DNA of 32,655 nucleotides from Candidatus Gastranaerophilales bacterium (GCA_944326535.1 CALVEJ010000017.1:1-32655); one strand, 5' to 3'; positions 14,748 to 23,904 are shown, counted from the first letter of the stretch. The notes: generated from the letters alone by a model not told the origin. Numbers and translations: made by a program.

Positions 14748-17690
14748 AAATATTTTGTAAATCTCTTCATCTGAAAGTTCTGTGATGATTTTTTCACCTT
14801 CAAATACAGCAACATTTGCAAGATCTTTTTTGTTGGTAATCATTTCATCTATTTTTTCTTCAAAGGTACCAAGAGTGATAAATCTGTGAACCATGACATT
14901 TTTATCCTGACCAATACGATAAGTTCTATCAGTAGCCTGATCTTCAACAGCCGGATTCCACCACAAATCATAGTGAATTACATTTGTTGCCGCAGTAAGA
15001 TTTAATCCGGTTCCGCCAGCTTTCAATGAAAGAATCATTACATTTGAGTCATCGTTTTCTTGAAAGTCTTTTATTAAATCTTCTCTTTGTGTTCTGTTTA
15101 ACGAACCGTGGAAAAACAGAGGATTTATGTCCAATTCATCTTTCAAAATAGTGGACAATATACTGCCCATTTCTTTGTATTGTGTGAAAATAAGTGTCTT
15201 TTCATTATTTTCAAGAATCTGATTAGTTATTGAAACAAGCTTGTCTGCCTTACCGGATATATCCTTAGAAAGATCACCTGTTTTCAGGTATTGATACGGA
15301 TGGTTGCAAATTTGTTTTAAGGCGGTAATGAGTTTAAAAATCATTCCTCTTCTGTTTATACCGCTCAGTTTTGCAATATCAGACATCAAATTATCCAACA
15401 CGCTCTGATACAATGCAGCCTGTGTTTTTGTAAGATAGCAGTATTCATTTAATACTACTTTTTCCGGCAAGTCAGAAATAATGGATTTGTCGGTTTTGAG
15501 GCGTCTCAAAATAAACGGAGATATTGCGAGCCTTAATTTTTCAGCCCTGTTTGTCTGCTTGAATTTTTCTATAGGAATAGCATAACTCTTTTGAAAATCT
15601 CTGATTGAACCAAGATATCCCCTGTTGATAAAATCAAATATGCTCCACAATTCGGTCAATTTGTTTTCAACCGGAGTACCTGTCATAGCTATTTTTACAT
15701 CGGATTTTATCTGTTTTACTGCCTGTGTTTGAGAAGTGTCAGGGTTTTTGATATTCTGTGCTTCATCAATAATCAACATTGACCATTTTTGTTTTTTTAT
15801 TTTCTCTATATCTATTCTCAAGATGGCATATGTCGTAATAACAACATCAGCTTTGGTATCCAGTTCCCTTTCTATTCCGTGATACACAGAAGTTTTCAAA
15901 GACGGAGCAAAGTTTTTGATTTCCTTAACCCAGTTTCCAAGAAGCGTTGTGGGGCAGACAACCAAAGCAGGATTTTTCAAGTCGCCTGATTCTTTCTGGT
16001 TTAATATAAAGCTGATAACCTGAATAGTTTTTCCAAGCCCCATATCATCAGCCATACAGCAGCCAAAACCCTTTTTGATATTTGTATGCAGCCATTTGAA
16101 GCCCCGCTCCTGATACGGACGAAGTACGCCTTTCAAGCTTTCCGGCGGAGGCACATCCTCTGTTTTGGTCAAATCTTTTAAGATATTTGCAAATGCTTCA
16201 TCATAATCAAAATCATAATCATCCATCTGGGAAGACAATGCCGCATGCAATATTTCCATTTTATTCTTATCAGTGATTTTAGGATTTTTTACCTTTTCAA
16301 TAAGTTTTGCATTTTCTTCACGATCAATCAAAACATAATGTTCTTTATATTTTATCAGCCCCTGTGCATTTTTTGTCAGCTCTTCATATTCTTCCACAGA
16401 AAGCTTGTCATCACCGATTGCAATAGTATAAGAAAATTCAAACAAATCATTCAAAGCGGCATTAGAAGCACCGTTTGAAGCAATTATGTCACGGAGTTCA
16501 GACATTCTGGCAGCCTTGACTCTTGCATTGATTGAGGCTCTCGGAGTAACAATATTGTCTATACCTTCGGGCAGTATTACATCTATAGATGCTTTTTGAA
16601 GATAATATGAAATCTGTGCAATTATCTTGTACACTTCATTCAAATTCATATTAAGTTCAAACTGATGTTCTTCTGAGTAAAACTCTTCCAGCTCAGGATA
16701 ATATCTGGCTACATACGTAAGCTGCTTTTCTATCAAATCAACTATTTCCTGATTTGTATAGTTTTTAAAGCTTACTGTTTCCGCATAAACATCTTCTATT
16801 CTAAACTTTTCTCCGGTATGAATATCTTTAACGTTGATTTTTAGCTGGTAGTCTTCATCCGTAAGTTTCAATATCTCAAATTCAGGCAATATACTGTATT
16901 TTCCGATATAAATTTCATCAAGCCACTCTGAAATAGCTATTGCATAGTCATTTGAGCGGAAGTATCTTTTGTTCCATGCATTTTTTATAAAATATACCGC
17001 AGATTTTGCATCTTTAAATTTTGTCGTTTTAATATGCAAAAATTTAAAAATCACATAGTTTAAATAACTGTCAAGCAGGTTGTTTATATTGTATTTTTCA
17101 GAATTTTGGATAAAACTTTCAGGAAAAGCCGATTTTAACTCATTTAATGCAAAAGTAACATCCTTATTCTTTTTGTAAAACTCGTATTTTATTTTGAAAA
17201 GTGTATCCGTATATTCAACAACAGGTATAAAATGCAGCTTTTCAACAATTTTCAAAATAGTATAGCTGAATTTGTTGAGGTAATTAAAACTTTCCGACCC
17301 ATCATCAAAATTTAGAATTTCATTAAAACTGGTAAAATAATCAAAAATAATATCCTGCTTTATTACGTAGCCAATCATTTCTTTTGGCTCTCCGTTAACA
17401 GATATTTCTTTTATTTCAGAGCGAAAACGATACAAAGAACCTTTTGACTTTGCATAAAAATCAAAGTTGTTTGTCGGAGTGACAAAAAAATCGCCGTTTT
17501 CAAGCAGGAAAAAATCCGTATTGCGTAAAGGGGTATTTTTTCCTACAAAAACATCCTCAAATTCATCTTCGAACAACTGATATATAGTACTCAACTGCAG
17601 ACGAAAATCCTTATTTTCCATTCCAACGGGATTTTCTGTCAAATTTAAAAACAACTCATCTATATTATTTTTCTTTATATTAAGACCCAT
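14733..17690 (-). CDS. SNF2-family DEAD-like helicase/ATPase
   Basis: 985 residues. The C-terminal 460 form a SWI2/SNF2 motor: RPYQERGFKWL, Walker A in DDMGLGKT (about 548-555), LVVCPTTLLGNW, the DEAQ box in LIIDEAQNIKNP, MTGTPVENKLTELWS, and in the second half LIFTQYKEMGSIL and LKAGGTGLNLT with YRIGQDKNV. The N-terminal 500 residues match no domain I can name but fit the long accessory regions of bacterial SNF2 proteins. The enzyme probably moves along DNA to displace proteins; a defence role is possible but no methylase or nuclease is adjacent. The ATG at 17690 has GCGGAA upstream; a GTG at 17708 is an alternative start. The hydrolase gene lies 73 bases upstream on the same strand. Confidence 0.93.
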   Translation of the reverse strand: MGLNIKKNNIDELFLNLTENPVGMENKDFRLQLSTIYQLFEDEFEDVFVGKNTPLRNTDFFLLENGDFFVTPTNNFDFYAKSKGSLYRFRSEIKEISVNGEPKEMIGYVIKQDIIFDYFTSFNEILNFDDGSESFNYLNKFSYTILKIVEKLHFIPVVEYTDTLFKIKYEFYKKNKDVTFALNELKSAFPESFIQNSEKYNINNLLDSYLNYVIFKFLHIKTTKFKDAKSAVYFIKNAWNKRYFRSNDYAIAISEWLDEIYIGKYSILPEFEILKLTDEDYQLKINVKDIHTGEKFRIEDVYAETVSFKNYTNQEIVDLIEKQLTYVARYYPELEEFYSEEHQFELNMNLNEVYKIIAQISYYLQKASIDVILPEGIDNIVTPRASINARVKAARMSELRDIIASNGASNAALNDLFEFSYTIAIGDDKLSVEEYEELTKNAQGLIKYKEHYVLIDREENAKLIEKVKNPKITDKNKMEILHAALSSQMDDYDFDYDEAFANILKDLTKTEDVPPPESLKGVLRPYQERGFKWLHTNIKKGFGCCMADDMGLGKTIQVISFILNQKESGDLKNPALVVCPTTLLGNWVKEIKNFAPSLKTSVYHGIERELDTKADVVITTYAILRIDIEKIKKQKWSMLIIDEAQNIKNPDTSQTQAVKQIKSDVKIAMTGTPVENKLTELWSIFDFINRGYLGSIRDFQKSYAIPIEKFKQTNRAEKLRLAISPFILRRLKTDKSIISDLPEKVVLNEYCYLTKTQAALYQSVLDNLMSDIAKLSGINRRGMIFKLITALKQICNHPYQYLKTGDLSKDISGKADKLVSITNQILENNEKTLIFTQYKEMGSILSTILKDELDINPLFFHGSLNRTQREDLIKDFQENDDSNVMILSLKAGGTGLNLTAATNVIHYDLWWNPAVEDQATDRTYRIGQDKNVMVHRFITLGTFEEKIDEMITNKKDLANVAVFEGEKIITELSDEEIYKIFSLGV

Positions 17691-17763
17691 AAAATAATGT
17701 TTCCGCACTTTTCTATCAATTTGTGATTATAACAAAAAAGCAGACGAAAACAAAACAAAAATT

Positions 17764-18684
17764 TCAATCAATGCTGTCTCTGATAAAATCGACGGCGATA
17801 TTCAACTTTTCATCATTTATTTCATGATCGCTGCCGTCTGTTTCAATATAACTAATATTCGGTTTTGAAGAGTTAACAAGATATAGTTTTCTTGAAAATT
17901 CGGCAGGTATTGTTCTGTCATTTTTTGTATGAATAATCAAGACAGGCGATGCTATTTTCTTTAAAGCCCTTTCATTGTTAAATCTGTTTTTGATAGGAAT
18001 AAGAAAGTCAGGAAGGTTTTGAAGAAGTCTCTTTATAAAATCGGGAAGATTTAGCTGCTGAGAAATATTTCTGATCATATCAGCAGCCTTGTTAAAAGGA
18101 TTAATCAAAACAACAAAATCAGAATTTATTCTGGAAGCAAAATCGAGAGCCACCGCTGCACCCATAGAATGACCGACTATACCGATATTTTCATCCGATA
18201 CTCCTTTTTTATGCAAATAACTTCTAACGAGAAACGCATCTTTCAGGGCATTTTTTTGACAAAACACCCCCTCGCTTTTTCCTCTTCCGCTGTAATCAAA
18301 AGCAAAAACACCACATCCCTGTTCAATAAATCTAATATATGCCTTTTGCAATGCAGGATTAGTTTTCTCGCTGCCTATACCGCAAAAAACAATAATATAC
18401 TTTTTTGATTGATGAGGATTGATATCCCAGCAGTCTATGTAATGACCGTCATTATGCTGAAGCAAAACATTTTTTATCTTACCGTCAAGTTCGTGAATAA
18501 TAGAATTTTTTCTATTCTTTGTATACTCACCCTGATTTTTATAAAAAGTCCGTTCATATTTCACAACGCTTAAATAGCACATAACAATTTTAAAGTTCTT
18601 AAACAAAGAACTTTGAATTTTTTTTGTATAAAAATCTTCATTATTCAAAAAGTTAATACATTCCCTGACCGTTTCCGCTGCCAT
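17764..18684 (-). CDS. Alpha/beta hydrolase
   Basis: 306 residues. The nucleophile elbow GHSMG carries S173; D256 (IHTKNDRTIP) and H287 (DGSDHEIND) complete the triad. VFCGIGSEKTNP and FAFDYSGRGKSEG supply the oxyanion region, as in the serine aminopeptidase S33 / BEM46-like group. The first 60 residues are helical and do not form a signal peptide, so it is probably cytosolic. Substrate is unknown; esterases and lipases are the usual functions. I chose the ATG at 18684 because GGAGG is placed nine bases upstream, not the TTG at 18699. Confidence 0.88.
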   Translation of the reverse strand: MAAETVRECINFLNNEDFYTKKIQSSLFKNFKIVMCYLSVVKYERTFYKNQGEYTKNRKNSIIHELDGKIKNVLLQHNDGHYIDCWDINPHQSKKYIIVFCGIGSEKTNPALQKAYIRFIEQGCGVFAFDYSGRGKSEGVFCQKNALKDAFLVRSYLHKKGVSDENIGIVGHSMGAAVALDFASRINSDFVVLINPFNKAADMIRNISQQLNLPDFIKRLLQNLPDFLIPIKNRFNNERALKKIASPVLIIHTKNDRTIPAEFSRKLYLVNSSKPNISYIETDGSDHEINDEKLNIAVDFIRDSID

Positions 18685-18775
18685 AACAAAAACCTCCAAT
18701 GTCTCCTTGCAACAGTTTAGCCTATATTAAAATTTTTTTGTACAAATCCGATATTTCCAAAAAGCAACAAAAGAC

Positions 18776-18804
18776 TTGACGGTTTTTAAATTAAAATACA
18801 TAAT
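18776..18804 (+). promoter_or_regulatory. Promoter of the SLH-domain gene
   Basis: TTGACG (18776-18781) and CATAAT (18799-18804) are 17 bases apart, each differing from consensus at one base, about 50 bases before the ATG. Confidence 0.6.
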
Positions 18805-18856
18805 AAGATACCAAAGTTTTCTGGAAAAATATTAGTTTTTGTTAGGAGAAAGAGTT

Positions 18857-20302
18857 ATGAAAAATTTCAAAAGACTACTGGCTTGTACGATTGCACTGTC
18901 AGCTACGGTAACTTGTGCTTTCGCAGCTAATGAAGCAGCTACACAGAAAATCGAAGCCTATGCCCATCCTACAATGTTCGGTTCCCAATCACAGGAAATG
19001 TCAACTGCTGATTCGACATACATTGTAGGCGGCAAAATTTTAAAATCACAAAACCAAATCGGAGTTATAAACAAAGACAAAGTTCTTGTTGATTCCTGGG
19101 TTAAGGATGTAATGTCTTTGATAAAAGACCAGCAGCCTTTTGCCAGCGGACAGGTATTTAATCCCAAAATGCCCGTACTTCGTTCAGAACTTGCCGTAAT
19201 TTTGTCTGAAGGTTTCGGCTTAACTGACAAAAAAGTTTCAAAAGCATACAATGATATTTCATCTGACTACTGGGCAAAAGATTGGATTTACGGAGCATTG
19301 AATTCAGGCGTTATGATCGGATACCCTGACAACAAATTTCGTCCTGATCAACCGGTAACAAAAGCGGAAGTATTTGCAACAATCGCACAATTGATAAATG
19401 TTCCGACAGACAGAAGCCTTATTGTTCCTCAATTCAAAGGCAAAGATATCAACTATATTCCAAAATGGGCTATAGCTCCGACAAAAGAAGTCGTTGCATC
19501 AAAATTGCTTGAACAGGTACCGGACTCTGACAGAGTTAACAACAATGAATATCTTTCAAAAGAACAGGTTGCATACCTTGTAGGTTCTTTAAGACAAGAC
19601 TGGGCATACAAAAATTCTATCAACAAAGATTGCAATGCTCCTGATTGTATCAAAAACTACAAACCTACAGCATTGAATATCAAACTCGAAGACAGATTGT
19701 CAGCAAGACAATCAAATGCTGGAGACAAATTCAGCGCAAAAACAACAAAAGATGTGACAATCAACGGTCAATGCTTCAAAGCCGGTTCACTTGTAAAAGG
19801 CGAAGTTGTTGAAGTAGTAAGACCGGGAGTAAAAAATCCGGGATATATCAAAGTTAAATTCACAAAAATCAAAAACGGTGATCAGTGTGTTGAATTTCCG
19901 AAAAACATTTCACAGGCACAGGCTGATGTAATGAAAAATCCTAACATACTGGCTAGACTTCTCGGCTTCCCATTCAGCGGAGCAGCAAGAATAGTTGGTA
20001 TTGTAGGAAGAACAGCAGGTTCCGGTGTTGATGTTGTAGGTAACGGACTTGAACAATTCGGAGACAATCTTTCTAACGTATTCGTTGATACATTGTCATT
20101 GAAACCCGTTTCAGGTGTTAAAAATGTAGGAAATGCTGTTGTCACAGTAGGCAAAGGTATCTTTGATATCTGCAAATTGCTTGTCAGCGGTACATTCGGT
20201 ATATTCTATGAAGTTACCGACGAAGTCAGATACCTCATCGTTCCTGCATATTCAAATGCATCAAGCCTGAATCCGGGCGAAGAACTCACAATTATTTACT
20301 AA
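18857..20302 (+). CDS. SLH-domain envelope protein
   Basis: 481 residues. A signal peptide ends at AFA-AN (23/24). One clear S-layer homology motif covers about 131-180: YNDISSDYWAKDWIYGALNS followed by GVMIGYPDNKFRPDQPVTKAE. Flanking stretches (about 80-120 and 195-250) look like weaker SLH copies, giving three in all. SLH domains bind cell-wall polymers and tether the outer layer. The C-terminal half (about 270-481) contains FKAGSLVKGEVVEVVRPG (307-324), matching the beta-rich segment of the proteins at 13977 and 20402, then a glycine-rich hydrophobic region and NPGEELTIIY. Start chosen for AGGAG eight bases upstream of ATG; a TTG at 18839 is rejected. Strong terminator follows. Confidence 0.88.
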   Translation: MKNFKRLLACTIALSATVTCAFAANEAATQKIEAYAHPTMFGSQSQEMSTADSTYIVGGKILKSQNQIGVINKDKVLVDSWVKDVMSLIKDQQPFASGQVFNPKMPVLRSELAVILSEGFGLTDKKVSKAYNDISSDYWAKDWIYGALNSGVMIGYPDNKFRPDQPVTKAEVFATIAQLINVPTDRSLIVPQFKGKDINYIPKWAIAPTKEVVASKLLEQVPDSDRVNNNEYLSKEQVAYLVGSLRQDWAYKNSINKDCNAPDCIKNYKPTALNIKLEDRLSARQSNAGDKFSAKTTKDVTINGQCFKAGSLVKGEVVEVVRPGVKNPGYIKVKFTKIKNGDQCVEFPKNISQAQADVMKNPNILARLLGFPFSGAARIVGIVGRTAGSGVDVVGNGLEQFGDNLSNVFVDTLSLKPVSGVKNVGNAVVTVGKGIFDICKLLVSGTFGIFYEVTDEVRYLIVPAYSNASSLNPGEELTIIY

Positions 20303-20315
20303 TTTTAGAGTTTAA

Positions 20316-20360
20316 AAAAATCCAAAAAGTGAAACAAAATGTTTCGCTTTTTGGATTTTT
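20316..20360 (+). terminator. Strong intrinsic terminator after the SLH gene
   Basis: A 20-base arm (20316-20335) pairs with 20341-20360 with a single G-T pair, around an AAAAT loop. The right arm ends in TTTTT. The symmetric A/T ends would also work on the other strand. Confidence 0.9.
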
Positions 20361-20401
20361 GATATATAATTTGTGCGTAATAATAGTTGGAGGAAAAGAT
20401 T

Positions 20402-21145
20402 ATGCAACTTTTCAAGAAAGAACTTGCTCACACTTTTATGCAAAAACTGTTTGCAGCTTCTTTAATTTTATTACTGGGTGCACCGTCATTTGCGGCTGCA
20501 AGCAATGATATCATTGCGCAGGAACATATGTTTAAAGAAAAAGGTGCAACATCTGACATCGTAAACATAACAAACACAAACAACATTGTCACAAAAGGAA
20601 ACGTATTTCAAATTATTTTTGACTCAAAATTATGGTCTGAAAAAGTTAAGGCAGGAGAAAGAGTAAACTTTAGCGTTCCTGAATCTATATATACACAGGA
20701 AGGCACACTGCTTATCCCAAGCGGTTCAAAAGTTGTTGCTACAATCCTGAAAGTACAAAAACCAAAAGTATTCAATAAAAATGCAAGGGTTTATCTGAAC
20801 TTTGAATGCATAATCTTCCCTGACGGTTCTGCAATGGTAATGGAAGCAAAACCATCAACAAAAGACGGTGCATTAAAAGAAGGTCCCTGGATGACAGCAG
20901 CAAAAATTGCCGGTTCTACAGTAGGTCTTGGTGCAGTAGGTGCGGGTGCCGGTGTCGGCTTTGCGTTTATACCTAATCCTGCAAAACTCGGAACAGGTTT
21001 TGCAATCGGTATTCCTGTCGGTTGTGCGGTTGGTTTGATTACGGGACTTGTTACACCGGGACTCAAATATCACGCAAAAGCGGGAGAATCTATAAAAATT
21101 ATTTTGTGTCAGGATTTGTGCCTGAAAAAAATACAGAACAAGTAA
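20402..21145 (+). CDS. Secreted protein sharing a domain with the SLH protein
   Basis: 247 residues. A long N-region and the hydrophobic core FAASLILLLGAPSFA give a signal peptide cleaved near residue 32. IPSGSKVVATILKVQKPK (105-122), preceded by AGERVNFSVPESI and followed by ARVYLNFECIIFPDG, lines up with the segments in the proteins at 13977 and 18857. A glycine/alanine-rich hydrophobic stretch (about 170-220) could be a membrane hairpin. AGESIKIIL near the end resembles NPGEELTII of the SLH protein. ATG chosen for GGAGG nine bases upstream. It lies just behind the SLH gene's terminator; no separate promoter is clear. Function unknown. Confidence 0.75.
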   Translation: MQLFKKELAHTFMQKLFAASLILLLGAPSFAAASNDIIAQEHMFKEKGATSDIVNITNTNNIVTKGNVFQIIFDSKLWSEKVKAGERVNFSVPESIYTQEGTLLIPSGSKVVATILKVQKPKVFNKNARVYLNFECIIFPDGSAMVMEAKPSTKDGALKEGPWMTAAKIAGSTVGLGAVGAGAGVGFAFIPNPAKLGTGFAIGIPVGCAVGLITGLVTPGLKYHAKAGESIKIILCQDLCLKKIQNK

Positions 21146-21156
21146 GAAAACAATAG

Positions 21157-21193
21157 AAAAACAAAACCGGTATATATTACCGGTTTTGTTTTT
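21157..21193 (+). terminator. Strong intrinsic terminator
   Basis: AAAAACAAAACCGGTA (21157-21172) pairs perfectly with 21178-21193 around TATAT; the right arm ends in TTTTT. It closes the preceding gene and separates it from the accessory region that follows. Confidence 0.9.
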
Positions 21194-21259
21194 TCAATAA
21201 CTAGCAAAAATTTTTATTTACGTATTTTATAAATGGGGTATATTCAAGAAGAGGTAATT

Positions 21260-21613
21260 ATGCTGATACAAAACAATAGCCATCACGTAAGTTTCTCAGG
21301 TTTAAAAATAAATACATGTTTAAATACCAATAATTTGGAAAAACTAAATACATTTTTGTCGGAAAAGAAAAATGTTGGACTAATTTCAGAACTCGAAAAA
21401 GATTTTCAAACAGATGTTGTTATCTATAAAGATCCGTCAATTCTAAATCTTGAACACCGAAAATACGGGAATATCACAAACTATGGTGCCAAACCTATAA
21501 AGGCAGAAGTTTTTGGGGAAAGAGCAGCAGAAATAAAAGAGAATTTGAACAACGCAATAAAAAAAGCAAAAATTACCTGGGACAAAATACTTGAACAAAC
21601 TCGCCTTAATTAA
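21260..21613 (+). CDS. Small protein of unknown function with N-terminal VSFSG motif
   Basis: 117 residues, soluble, no signal peptide. VSFSG stands at 10-14, the first of a series of similar N-terminal motifs in the next 11 kb. The rest is a mixture of helices and short strands (DVVIYKDPSILN) with a helical lysine-rich end; I recognise no domain. I chose the ATG at 21260 because GAGG lies five bases upstream; a longer version from 21233 has no such site. The metallopeptidase-like gene starts 19 bases after the stop, so the two are likely cotranscribed. Confidence 0.65.
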   Translation: MLIQNNSHHVSFSGLKINTCLNTNNLEKLNTFLSEKKNVGLISELEKDFQTDVVIYKDPSILNLEHRKYGNITNYGAKPIKAEVFGERAAEIKENLNNAIKKAKITWDKILEQTRLN

Positions 21614-21632
21614 TCTAGTAAAGCCAAAAGCT

Positions 21633-22613
21633 ATGAAAATTCTCCCCATATCAACCTATAGAAACCAACCGAATAATAAGATATCAGCCCCCCAATACAG
21701 CGGGAATTTCAATACAAACATATTGCACAGTGATATGTTTGTGAAAACGGTGCCTTCAAAAAAATTGTCATTTGGTGCAAACTTAACTTTTGCAGAAAAA
21801 TTTGTTCCGTTTAGAAAAGATTTTTTAAAGTACTACAGAGAAAACAAAATCCTTACTTTTGATGAAATTGAAAAAATTATACAAAAATACTTACCTGATA
21901 TGAAAGTAAGAAATCTGGCTGAAATACAAAATACGGGTAATGTACATGACAGAACTGCAGCATACTTTAAAAATGATATTCTTATTACATCTGAAATGAA
22001 ATGTGAAACGGGAAGTCAAGAAATATGCTTGAACCCTCAAAAATCAGACAAACTTGAAGATAAAATTACACTTGCCCAAGCTGTAATACATGAAATGACA
22101 CACGCAATACAAGAAAACTCATCGGATCGGATTTCAAAAGTTAATTGGCTGAATAAATATTCGGGTTCTAACCAAAATCTGCAAGAATTTATAGCAACTC
22201 TTCAGATGATGCCTAAATATTATTCAACAGTCGAATACAACATGAACTTTCCTTTATCTAAATATATGCAAAAAATTAACGAGGTGCCGCTGCCGGTAAA
22301 CAATGCCGGAAAAAGGGAAATTGACAATATATATGTACAGATGAAAGGAGTTCCTCTAAATACATATATAGATTACCTGATAATGGAAATTGGTCTTCAT
22401 CTTGGTATACAGAATTTTAGCCAAAAAAATCAGAAGAGACTTCTTGAATATCTTGCACATGTTTCAGCAAAAGAAAAAGAAGCCTATGCAAATCAAATTG
22501 ATTTTGCAAAAGAAGCCATGAATTTAAAAACACCTGTAGACCTTGATTTAACAAGAAATCTCTACTCAATGTTTGCAGAAAGATGCAAATATTGGGCTGA
22601 TCGTGTTCAATAG
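21633..22613 (+). CDS. Putative zinc metallopeptidase (HExxH) with N-terminal F-x-G motifs
   Basis: 326 residues, no signal peptide. HEMTH at 153-157, in the helix AQAVIHEMTHAIQE, is a classic zinc-binding HExxH with catalytic glutamate E154. E185 in NLQEFIATL, 28 residues after the second histidine, could be the third ligand, as in gluzincin-type peptidases. The first 50 residues are low in order and contain QYSG (21-24) and LSFGAN (45-50), like its neighbours. I cannot place it in a named peptidase family. ATG at 21633 is preferred; the ribosome-binding site is weak, and an earlier TTG at 21591 would overlap the upstream gene. It ends 12 bases from a convergent gene. Confidence 0.7.
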   Translation: MKILPISTYRNQPNNKISAPQYSGNFNTNILHSDMFVKTVPSKKLSFGANLTFAEKFVPFRKDFLKYYRENKILTFDEIEKIIQKYLPDMKVRNLAEIQNTGNVHDRTAAYFKNDILITSEMKCETGSQEICLNPQKSDKLEDKITLAQAVIHEMTHAIQENSSDRISKVNWLNKYSGSNQNLQEFIATLQMMPKYYSTVEYNMNFPLSKYMQKINEVPLPVNNAGKREIDNIYVQMKGVPLNTYIDYLIMEIGLHLGIQNFSQKNQKRLLEYLAHVSAKEKEAYANQIDFAKEAMNLKTPVDLDLTRNLYSMFAERCKYWADRVQ

Positions 22614-22625
22614 AAAAACTGCATA

Positions 22626-23201
22626 TTACTTTTCCAAAAACATTTTTTGAAGCAGTTCCTGAGGAGTTTTCACATCAACAATATCAAAGCTGCTTAAGCA
22701 TTCATTAAAACGTTTTATTTCTTTTTTATATACGTAATCAATTCCTGCAACTTCTTTCAAATGCTCCGGTTTGGTAGAAACATACTCAGCAACTTCATCG
22801 TAGAAATTTTTACTATTAAATATATTTTTTATCTTTTGAAAAATAGAGTGATCTTTATTAACTTTTGAAATTTTTTCCAAAAAGCTTTGATTATCCTTCT
22901 TTTTTGTCAGGACAATAATAGAATTTTTGTCTATATAAGACAAATCAATTCCATGTCTTTGGGAGTTTTGTACAAGCCAATCAAAAGAATAATGAAAATC
23001 ATCTGCAATTTTCTCAAGCTTTTCTTTTATTATAAGCTGCAAAGGGTTCTCTTCAAAAACAGAAGCCTTTTCCTTGCTAATCATTTCATACATAGGTAGG
23101 ACCTTTTGAACGACTTCGTTAAGGTTTTTTTCTGTATAGTTTAATCTGTACATTCCCCTAAAATTAGGATTATAACTATTGTTAGTCTTTGAGAGTTTCA
23201 T
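22626..23201 (-). CDS. Helical protein of unknown function with NPNFRG motif
   Basis: 191 residues, mostly helical and charged, no signal peptide. NPNFRG lies at 11-16, in line with the other proteins of this region. A segment DHSIFQKIKNIFNSKN resembles NSLFNKIKSLFQTP in the protein at 23905, hinting at a shared helical element; this is weak. No catalytic motif is seen. The start ATG is preceded by CGGA. It is divergent from the tandem-repeat protein with only about 120 bases between them. Confidence 0.65.
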   Translation of the reverse strand: MKLSKTNNSYNPNFRGMYRLNYTEKNLNEVVQKVLPMYEMISKEKASVFEENPLQLIIKEKLEKIADDFHYSFDWLVQNSQRHGIDLSYIDKNSIIVLTKKKDNQSFLEKISKVNKDHSIFQKIKNIFNSKNFYDEVAEYVSTKPEHLKEVAGIDYVYKKEIKRFNECLSSFDIVDVKTPQELLQKMFLEK

Positions 23202-23318
23202 TGTATTTTTCCGCTAATCTGTCAACACAGTTGTATAAAAACTGTAAAAAAATAATTTGCTATCAAAATTAATCTTTTAAAACGTAATATTATCAGACGA
23301 TTATTTTTACTTTTAAAT

Positions 23319-23807
23319 ATAGTAAAATTTAAAATAATATTTACTATAATTTTTCTTGGAATTACCAGCCCTGCCGTATACTCTGCAGATATTTCATATT
23401 CGAACGACAGAATTGAATCTATTAATGGTGACAAAGTCACATACGTCGGAGACAAAATTGATAGGGTTGGAGACCAAAAAGTAACCTATATTGGTGACAA
23501 AATTTACTCTATAGGAGACAAAAAGGTTTCTTATATGGGTAATCAAATTTATTCAATTGGCGGAGAAAATGTTTCTTACTGGGGAGACAAAATTGACTCT
23601 ATTGGAAACAGAAGTGTTTCATACAGTGGCAGCCAAATTTCTTCCATAGAAAAAGATACTGAATTATCGAATACTATTCGCAGTAAAACATATTACAATG
23701 AAGCTATAGCGCCAATAACAAGTTACAGCACATCAAAAGACAGCTCAAGTTATGATCCGCCGGCAAACTTAATTGACGGTATCATAAAGTTAATTAAGTC
23801 TATATAA
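23319..23807 (+). CDS. Secreted 15-residue tandem-repeat protein, no standard start codon
   Basis: The frame is open from 23256 to 23807. Its first part translates as a textbook signal peptide (VKFKIIFTIIFLGITSPAVY, then SA and DISYS). Six tandem 15-residue units follow, covering about 23388-23657, with consensus K-V-S/T-Y-x-G-D-K-I-x-S-I-G-D-K, probably alternating beta strands, then a Ser/Thr-rich tail. No ATG, GTG or TTG precedes the signal peptide in frame; ATA at 23319 is where a start would fit, though no ribosome-binding site is seen. The first ATG is at 23535, inside repeat four. Either a rare start codon is used, or the start has been lost by mutation. Function unknown; a surface or adhesive role is a guess. 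Confidence 0.6.
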   Translation: MVKFKIIFTIIFLGITSPAVYSADISYSNDRIESINGDKVTYVGDKIDRVGDQKVTYIGDKIYSIGDKKVSYMGNQIYSIGGENVSYWGDKIDSIGNRSVSYSGSQISSIEKDTELSNTIRSKTYYNEAIAPITSYSTSKDSSSYDPPANLIDGIIKLIKSI

Positions 23808-23904
23808 AAGCGGTTATGTTTTAGATATAAATCGGATTGTACACAAACATAGACTTTCATGTAGTTTAGCCGCAAATTTTATATTTACGAGCATTAAAGT
23901 ATAT

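Noticed and set aside
14733..17690. SNF2 helicase as part of a phage-defence island
   Set aside because: No methyltransferase, nuclease or other defence gene is adjacent; such helicases also occur alone.
23388..23657. Regular 45-base spacing that might suggest a CRISPR-like array
   Set aside because: The units are coding repeats in a single open frame behind a signal peptide, with degenerate DNA and conserved protein; there are no identical repeats separated by unique spacers.
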